Below, one piece after another: positions 8,801 to 9,326 of a stretch of DNA of 9,326 nt (the first letter of the stretch is position 1; every line of letters starts with the position of its first letter). The position numbers were made by a program, and so were the translations under genes. This DNA is from Chthoniobacterales bacterium (GTDB lineage Bacteria; Verrucomicrobiota; Verrucomicrobiia; Chthoniobacterales; UBA10450), in assembly GCA_013812515.1 (NCBI GenBank), contig JACCTI010000323.1:1-9326 (forward strand). The letters run 5' to 3'. The notes under the pieces were generated by a model. The model did not search any database. It was not told where the DNA came from and saw only the letters and a list, made by a program, of their open reading frames with translations.

Positions 8801-9059
8801 CCACGGCGCGGCCAGGCAGCGCTTCGTCGAAGAGGCCCGCGACAAATTTCTGCGGAAACAGGAACGCGATGTTCGCGCAAATGCGCTGGCGGAGGGCGAG
8901 TTGCTGCGTCAGCCATCGGGCCACTCCGAGGTTTTGTACGACAACTATCTCCGGCTTGAGCGTCGCGCTGAGGGGCGTAGCGAAGACCTGCGCGACCTGG
9001 GCAGAGAGGAACTCCAGCCGATTGCTGGTGTACAGATACAAGCGCGAGCCGGGAGGCAT
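5865..9059 (-). CDS. recC: Exodeoxyribonuclease V gamma subunit RecC (Chi-scanning subunit)
   Basis: RecC is the non-catalytic subunit that holds RecB and RecD, splits the strands and scans the 3' strand for Chi. From the chosen ATG it has 1064 residues (E. coli: 1122). It has no Walker A motif, as expected of its inactivated helicase fold. Stretches that match E. coli RecC along its whole length include SNRL (12-15), GISTLPPLYV (204-213), GNPLLASWGKVGRE (266-279), CHSEMREMEVLHD (334-346), DIIVMAPDISVYAPFIEAVF (362-381), GIRWGMD (456-462), KPMRTVPFRVVCLVGMND (617-634) and ISYIGQSIRDNS (681-692). The C-terminal part keeps the degenerate nuclease-like fold (HPARFFIKERLQI). The ATG at 9059 is preferred because E. 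coli RecC begins a few residues before YHSNRL. The longer GTG start at 9110 would add 17 Gly/Ala-rich residues, and its GGAGG is only one base away, too close to work well. Several Chi-contact residues differ from E. coli (see findings). The TGA stop overlaps the recB start. Confidence 0.97.
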   Translation of the reverse strand: MPPGSRLYLYTSNRLEFLSAQVAQVFATPLSATLKPEIVVVQNLGVARWLTQQLALRQRICANIAFLFPQKFVAGLFDEALPGRAVGRFYEREILTWRIMKLLPPLLARSEFETLRRYVEQTRAELRLFQLAGKIASSFDQYVAFRPRLILDWESGAGDDWQAILWREVTSSAPGLHPPALAKEFSAALRIGAARLPERVSFFGISTLPPLYVELLQEIAQHTEVHLFVMQPTPEWWSDIRSEREELRLRKKSPANAQLHLQFERGNPLLASWGKVGREFLEIVSDLTPAREHDRTQEPKGDTALAHIQRDIFRLENMRRSPAPNEQPLQFHSCHSEMREMEVLHDQLLALFEAHPDLKPHDIIVMAPDISVYAPFIEAVFDTSPEEQHIPFSISDRGARAENGIIDTFLLILESAGSRFTASSVMSILESLPLQRRFCLAAGDLETVRTWIAKTGIRWGMDAAHRAQFDLPEFHENSWRYGLDRLLLGYATPAHGEHLFDGILAFDEVEGSLAETLGNFAEFVETLFATASDVKQPRTLSAWEVMLREITAHFFEADNEREVEMRQLRRVLESLRDFDYDELVTLDVLLAHLEQALDTTESGSRFLAGRVTFCALKPMRTVPFRVVCLVGMNDTAYPRHNTAPAFDLIAQNPQRGDRNTRDDDRYLFFEALLSAREVFYISYIGQSIRDNSKIPPSVLVSELLDYTGGTVTQHRLQPFNADYFDQRHALFSYSAENCAASEVALASRTTPHPFIVQPIAQPEEEWRRLDASQLINFFGHPARFFIKERLQIRPPKEDALLEDSEPTELHQLAKYSLQQELLARAVTGEPFEPLLPIIRARGELPPGHAGEAKLRGLCEAAEDFAALVRQHLPIETAAPYEAQLAIGQFELSARLDNLREGQLVRYRLTTRKPKDLLRIWIEHLVINCDRATKSLLITADKNSQPVLEPFAALDSKTAREELHKLLELYWRGLREPIRLYPKTSLLFVEKELKPSRNSTPLEAAWKKWYCRPEQWEADRGEPPESTDDYFYLAFRHVEDPLDEEFQRIARAVFRPPLEARQESE

Positions 9060-9168
9060 TTGCCCTACCCTGCCCGCGCCTGCACCGGACTTAAGGACCG
9101 TTTGCGCCACCCCTCCACGTTAGCAGAACGGGCGGACAACGGCTGTCCGAGGCGGAAGAAAAGCGCGC
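9060..9168. other. Intergenic gap upstream of recC
   Basis: About 110 bases separate the stop of the upstream gene from the recC ATG. Reading the minus strand there is one 6-bp hairpin (9133-9149), an in-frame TAA for the recC frame (9122-9120), and GGAGGG abutting a GTG at 9110. I see no pair of -35/-10 hexamers with normal spacing and no hairpin followed by a T-run. recC is therefore either read through from upstream or driven by a promoter I cannot recognise. Confidence 0.5.
9133..9149 (-). repeat. Short perfect inverted repeat (CGGACA / TGTCCG) upstream of recC
   Basis: CGGACA and TGTCCG form a 6-bp perfect stem with a 5-base loop in the gap between the upstream gene and recC. No T-run follows on the minus strand, so it does not look like a standard intrinsic terminator. 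It could be a weak transcript hairpin or a small operator-like dyad. A chance origin cannot be excluded for a stem this short. Confidence 0.3.
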
Positions 9169-9326
9169 CTAAACGCGATTTTCTGTTCGGTCTGAGCCCA
9201 GCTGCTTCACGAGCTTATTGTAAAGTCCGAGAAGCAGGAAGGTCGGCGCCCACTGGCCGACGAAGAGCGCGTCCTTGTCTCGGCCTGCGACCTTCAGACT
9301 GAGCGACGTTGCGATCGAGCCAAGCG
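9169..9326 (-). CDS. Small conserved-type membrane protein of unknown function, partial (N-terminus beyond window)
   Basis: The last 51 residues of a reading frame that enters from the right edge and stops at TAG (9171-9169). The first complete codon is at 9324. The visible part has a hydrophobic stretch with ALFVGQWAPTFLLLGLYNKL, which fits one transmembrane helix, preceded by a second mildly hydrophobic segment (LGSIATSLSLKVAG) and followed by a polar tail (GSDRTENRV). The pattern of VGQWAPTFL followed by LGLYNKLVK resembles short uncharacterised membrane proteins found in several diderm phyla; this is from memory and I cannot name a family or function. No start codon is in the window. It is codirectional with recC and lies about 110 bases upstream, so co-transcription is possible but not shown. 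Confidence 0.6.
   Translation of the reverse strand, partial: LGSIATSLSLKVAGRDKDALFVGQWAPTFLLLGLYNKLVKQLGSDRTENRV

Noticed and set aside
2497..9059. AddAB/AdnAB or an undescribed helicase-nuclease defence system
   Set aside because: Each of the three proteins matches its RecBCD counterpart over its whole length, including RecC-specific stretches, and no extra effector, methylase or defence gene is present.
9160..9180. Possible terminator CGCG-TTTAGG-CGCG followed by CTTTTC at the end of the upstream gene
   Set aside because: The stem is only four base pairs, overlaps the stop codon and is followed by a broken T-run, too weak to call.
8529..9302. Plus-strand open frame of 257 codons antisense to the recC start and the upstream gene
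   Set aside because: It crosses two better-supported genes and the gap between them, has low-complexity Arg/Ala/Glu composition and shows no known motif.
1..9326. tRNA, rRNA, CRISPR array, transposase or insertion sequence ends
   Set aside because: None was seen on reading through; coding sequence fills all but about 140 bases of the window.

Overview
The window holds a complete RecBCD recombination and repair operon on the minus strand, flanked by two genes cut by the window ends. Base composition is GC-rich (roughly 60% by eye), codons favour G/C in the third position, and genes are packed with 1-4 nt overlaps. A TolC-family outer membrane protein indicates a diderm (Gram-negative type) bacterium. 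RecBCD is best known from gammaproteobacteria, but here the gene order is recC-recB-recD with no protease gene (ptrA) between recC and recB, and all three proteins are shorter than those of E. coli. That points to a lineage outside the enterics. A verrucomicrobial or acidobacterial-type soil bacterium is my best guess, but the window holds no marker that settles this.

Layout in transcription order (right to left). At 9326-9169 is the C-terminal end of a small, probably membrane-embedded protein of unknown function. Next comes a gap of about 110 bases with a short hairpin and no convincing promoter. Then follow recC (9059-5865), recB (5868-2497) and recD (2497-887). recC and recB overlap in ATGA, and recB and recD overlap in TGATG, both arrangements that favour translational coupling and balanced subunit supply. 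After 33 bases without a terminator comes a TolC-family outer membrane efflux gene (853 to beyond position 1), cut by the left edge.

How the genes work together. RecB (3'-5' helicase plus nuclease), RecC (inactive helicase fold that splits the duplex and scans for Chi) and RecD (5'-3' helicase) form one heterotrimer. It unwinds and degrades DNA from double-strand ends and, after meeting Chi, loads RecA. All helicase motifs of RecB and RecD and the nuclease residues of RecB are intact, so the enzyme should be active. Several RecC positions that read Chi in E. coli are replaced here, so this organism's Chi sequence is probably different. The oligomer TCGTTAG occurs seven times in the window, six in the same orientation, and is worth testing as an over-represented genomic signal. 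I found no CRISPR array, tRNA, rRNA, insertion sequence or unknown defence system.
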